Assembly: GCA_036401375.1 (NCBI GenBank)
Contig: DASWVB010000012.1
Location: forward strand, 124,001-188,000
DNA: 64,000 bases
Source of the DNA: DASWUZ01 sp036401375
GTDB taxonomy: Bacteria; Acidobacteriota; Terriglobia; Terriglobales; Acidobacteriaceae
Direction: 5' to 3'
Shown here: positions 61,892 to 64,000 of the stretch, one piece after another
How positions within the stretch are numbered: the first letter of the stretch is position 1
Layout: every line of letters begins with the position of its first letter
The notes under the pieces: model-generated
Database searches by the model: none
What the model was told of the DNA's origin: nothing
Seen by the model: only the letters and a program-made list of their open reading frames with translations
Position numbers and translations under genes: made by a program

Positions 61892-61919
61892 AATAAGAAC
61901 GGCCCCCGTAAGGGGGCCG
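61892..61919 (-). terminator. Intrinsic terminator of the penicillin-binding protein gene
   Basis: CGGCCCCC and GGGGGCCG (61900-61907 and 61912-61919) form an 8-base GC stem with a GTAA/TTAC loop; on the minus strand a T-rich run (gttcttattt) follows. It lies between the transpeptidase gene and nnr, so the two are separate transcripts. Confidence 0.8.
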
Positions 61920-61990
61920 CATCGCTCTGCACTCGAGATTACTGCCCGCGCCTACTCCTCGGCTCTTTCGTGGATTATCTGCGCTTCTGT

Positions 61991-63277
61991 CTACTGACTC
62001 ACGCCGCTGGCGGGCGCGATCGTGTCAGCCTCGGTCGGCTGCTTCTGGGCGAAGTAGCTATGGTCCCACAGGTTGCGATAGAAAAAGCCAGTAAGCTCAG
62101 CTGCTTTAGGCCCGAACGTTGGCCGCCCGCCCTCGAGGAAGAAGACGGTCACGATCCGCCCATATTGGGTGTCGGCGTAGGAGGCGAACCAGCCGTAGCG
62201 CGTACCGTTGTTCGAGCAGGTGCCGGTCTTGCCGAGGACCGGGAACTGGTTGAAGTTCGCCCGCAGCGACCGCGCCGTCCCGTACTGCACCGCTGCAGCC
62301 ATACCGTCCGAGATCTCAGGCACCAGCTTCGCGATGTCGAGTGTTCGCTTCACATGCGGCTGGAAGTTGATGACCTCTTCAGGGGTCGTCGGGTGCTGCA
62401 GGTAAAAGAGCGTGCCGCCGTTCGCGATGGAGGCGACCAGCGCCCCAAGCTGCAGCGGAGTCATCGAGACACCCTCGCCGAAGGAGCACATCCGGCCCAC
62501 CCCGCCCTCGCTCTCGGGAAGCGCCTGGTCGGGATAGATGCCCAGCTGCTCGCCCGGGATGTTGTATCCCGCCAGCTCACCCAGTCCGAACTGGTTGGCA
62601 TAGTGCCGAATGCGCTCGAAGCCAAGGCGGCGGCCGAGCGTCTCGAAGTAGAGATTATTCGAATGCGCGAGCGCCTCTGTCAGGTTCACATGGTAGGAGC
62701 CGCCGAGGTTCACCGGCGTGTCCTTGGTGATGATGCCCTCCTGCAGTGCGGCGAGCGCTACTGAGACCTTGATGGTCGAGCAGGGCTCAGCGCCGCTCGA
62801 CAACGCGAGCTTCTGGTTCACCATGGCCAGGATGCGGCCGTTCTTCGGGTCGATCGCGACCACCGTACCGTTCATGTTGCCGAGCGCCTGCACGGCAGCA
62901 GCGCGCACCACCGGATCTTCGCCGGCCGTGATGTCCCCGGCTGATATATCAGTGTCGGTGAAGGAGCTGCCAGTAAAGCGCTCGTAATAACGATGGCGGG
63001 TGCGCGAATAGCTTGCCCGCAGCAGGCGTCCATGCCTGCCTCGAACCAGGTAGCGCGTCGTCCGAAGGCTGTGAACAGGGGAGCGGCCGTGCCTGGTATG
63101 CGCGTTGACGGCGCGGCGGCTGTGCTGCAGGCTTGCCATCCGCCGCTGTACCCGCGCCGATTCGTGAACCGGGCCGCGGGCGTGGTGCAGCGGGCGCCGG
63201 GTCGTCGCCTCGGCACGCAGCGTGGCAGGCACCACCATCAGTCCGAGGACCAGTACTAGGTAGGCAAATCGCTTCAT
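61991..63277 (-). CDS. Exported penicillin-binding transpeptidase
   Basis: A 428-residue protein from ATG 63277. A signal peptide (residues 1-22) is followed by an Arg/His-rich stretch to about residue 100 and then a D,D-transpeptidase domain with all three motifs: Ser167-Thr-Ile-Lys170, Ser206-Asn-Asn208 and Lys350-Thr-Gly-Thr. It has neither the glycosyltransferase domain nor the usual dimerisation domain of class B proteins, so it is shorter than typical PBP2/FtsI. It would crosslink peptidoglycan in the periplasm. An upstream start at 63412 is unlikely because it would precede the signal peptide. Confidence 0.88.
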   Translation of the reverse strand: MKRFAYLVLVLGLMVVPATLRAEATTRRPLHHARGPVHESARVQRRMASLQHSRRAVNAHTRHGRSPVHSLRTTRYLVRGRHGRLLRASYSRTRHRYYERFTGSSFTDTDISAGDITAGEDPVVRAAAVQALGNMNGTVVAIDPKNGRILAMVNQKLALSSGAEPCSTIKVSVALAALQEGIITKDTPVNLGGSYHVNLTEALAHSNNLYFETLGRRLGFERIRHYANQFGLGELAGYNIPGEQLGIYPDQALPESEGGVGRMCSFGEGVSMTPLQLGALVASIANGGTLFYLQHPTTPEEVINFQPHVKRTLDIAKLVPEISDGMAAAVQYGTARSLRANFNQFPVLGKTGTCSNNGTRYGWFASYADTQYGRIVTVFFLEGGRPTFGPKAAELTGFFYRNLWDHSYFAQKQPTEADTIAPASGVSQ

Positions 63278-63494
63278 TCTGGCATCTCTTCCACAGTTAA
63301 GATGAGTTGCTGCCGTGCCGGGATTCTCTCTGGCCAACATCCCGCTGCAATGAGGTAAACGGACACAAACCGACATCACGAGAGACAAGGTGTCCTCATT
63401 TGGAACAATCAAGGCCGGGTGCTGACGGAGAGTTTATGGAAGATCTGTACTTCAAATATAGCAAAGCGTCTCCAGTACCCGGCCGCTGAGTAGA

Positions 63495-64000
63495 TCAAAG
63501 TGTCGCATGCCTCAGAAACGCTGGTATATCCAGGTCTTCCGGCACCGTCTCCGGCTCAAACTCGATCTCCCCCGTCTTCACCAAGCCCTCCTGTGTGAGC
63601 TGCCGGTGGTCCTCGATCGGCGCTCCATGCTCGTCCGCAAAGACCAGGAACGCGTCCCGCCGTGTGAACGGCACCGCCTCCGTGCCCGCCCAGCCCGAAT
63701 CCAGATCGGCAGGCGAGTGCCGGCCTGCAGAAGGGTCTTCATCCCGTGCCGCGACCGGATCAGAGCCGCCAAAGCCGCCAAAGTTCGTGCCTGGCAACCC
63801 TGCGCCGCGGGCAAGGGCCTCTGCCGAATCAAGCCCCAAGACTTCCTCGCCGACAGCCGCTGCTATCCTTATCGACGAAAAGGGACTCGCGGACCCCGAG
63901 AGCGGAGACTCAACCTCGAACTCCGCCTCATGGTTAGACGAAGCTGAAATGAAAGCAGACTGGTCTGCCTCCTTCGTCGCCTGCACAGAAGTTTCTCCGC
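63495..64000 (-). CDS. ftsZ: C-terminal part of probable cell division protein FtsZ (cut by window edge)
   Basis: The frame is open to the window edge and its last residues, VPEDLDIPAFLRHATL, match the conserved C-terminal peptide of FtsZ that binds FtsA and other division proteins. What precedes it is an acidic, low-complexity stretch (EAEFEVESPLSG, SAEALARGAGLPG) and a segment FADEHGAPIEDHRQLTQEGLV, consistent with the variable FtsZ linker. The GTPase domain is outside the window, so the call rests on the C-terminal peptide. The GTG at 63986 is not necessarily a start. Confidence 0.7.
   Translation of the reverse strand, partial: GETSVQATKEADQSAFISASSNHEAEFEVESPLSGSASPFSSIRIAAAVGEEVLGLDSAEALARGAGLPGTNFGGFGGSDPVAARDEDPSAGRHSPADLDSGWAGTEAVPFTRRDAFLVFADEHGAPIEDHRQLTQEGLVKTGEIEFEPETVPEDLDIPAFLRHATL

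Overview
The window looks like an acidobacterial chromosome (family Acidobacteriaceae, Terriglobus/Granulicella-like). This is an inference from three things: an orphan MacB-like permease of the ADOP type at 2315-4849, the housekeeping gene set on the right, and the overall protein style. Three compartments with visibly different base composition can be separated by eye.

(1) 1-26.5 kb, more AT-rich accessory region. Its most interesting part is an apparent minus-strand operon running from 10.9 kb down to 0.2 kb. It holds a 70-residue peptide gene without cysteines but with a C-terminal W-G-R-V-W-A-R motif, a radical SAM/SPASM enzyme, an ABC exporter, an aldo/keto reductase, a glycosyltransferase, an ADOP permease and two more glycosyltransferases. 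I read this as an undescribed ribosomal peptide (RiPP) pathway, probably making aromatic-to-arginine cyclophanes, with genes that could glycosylate and export the product. To its right lie more glycosyltransferases (two pairs of paralogues), a sugar/macrolide-type O-methyltransferase, a small HEPN-like protein gene, and decayed insertion sequences (IS1595, IS3, IS21 helper, IS110, perhaps IS5).

(2) 26.7-47.6 kb, a GC-richer integrative conjugative element. It has a LysR-type and an XRE regulator, a VirB11-type ATPase and VirD4 coupling protein, winged-helix and ribbon-helix-helix-like DNA-binding proteins, a single-strand binding protein, a nearly complete Trb/VirB mating apparatus (TrbC, D, E, G, I, J, L, F), a ParB-like protein, an ArdC-like antirestriction protein, an excisionase and a tyrosine recombinase. 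The recombinase gene lies beside the 3' end of a tRNA-Phe gene, the expected integration site. No relaxase could be recognised. The left attachment site was not seen, so the accessory region may be cargo of this element.

(3) 47.7-64 kb, ordinary GC-rich chromosome: a degraded stretch, then topoisomerase IB, an OppD-type ATPase, a phosphoesterase, DnaB, a DUF4440 protein, an Fpg/Nei glycosylase, MnmG, a GNAT acetyltransferase, SSB, a secreted protein, TsaE, Nnr, a penicillin-binding transpeptidase and the C-terminal end of a probable FtsZ.
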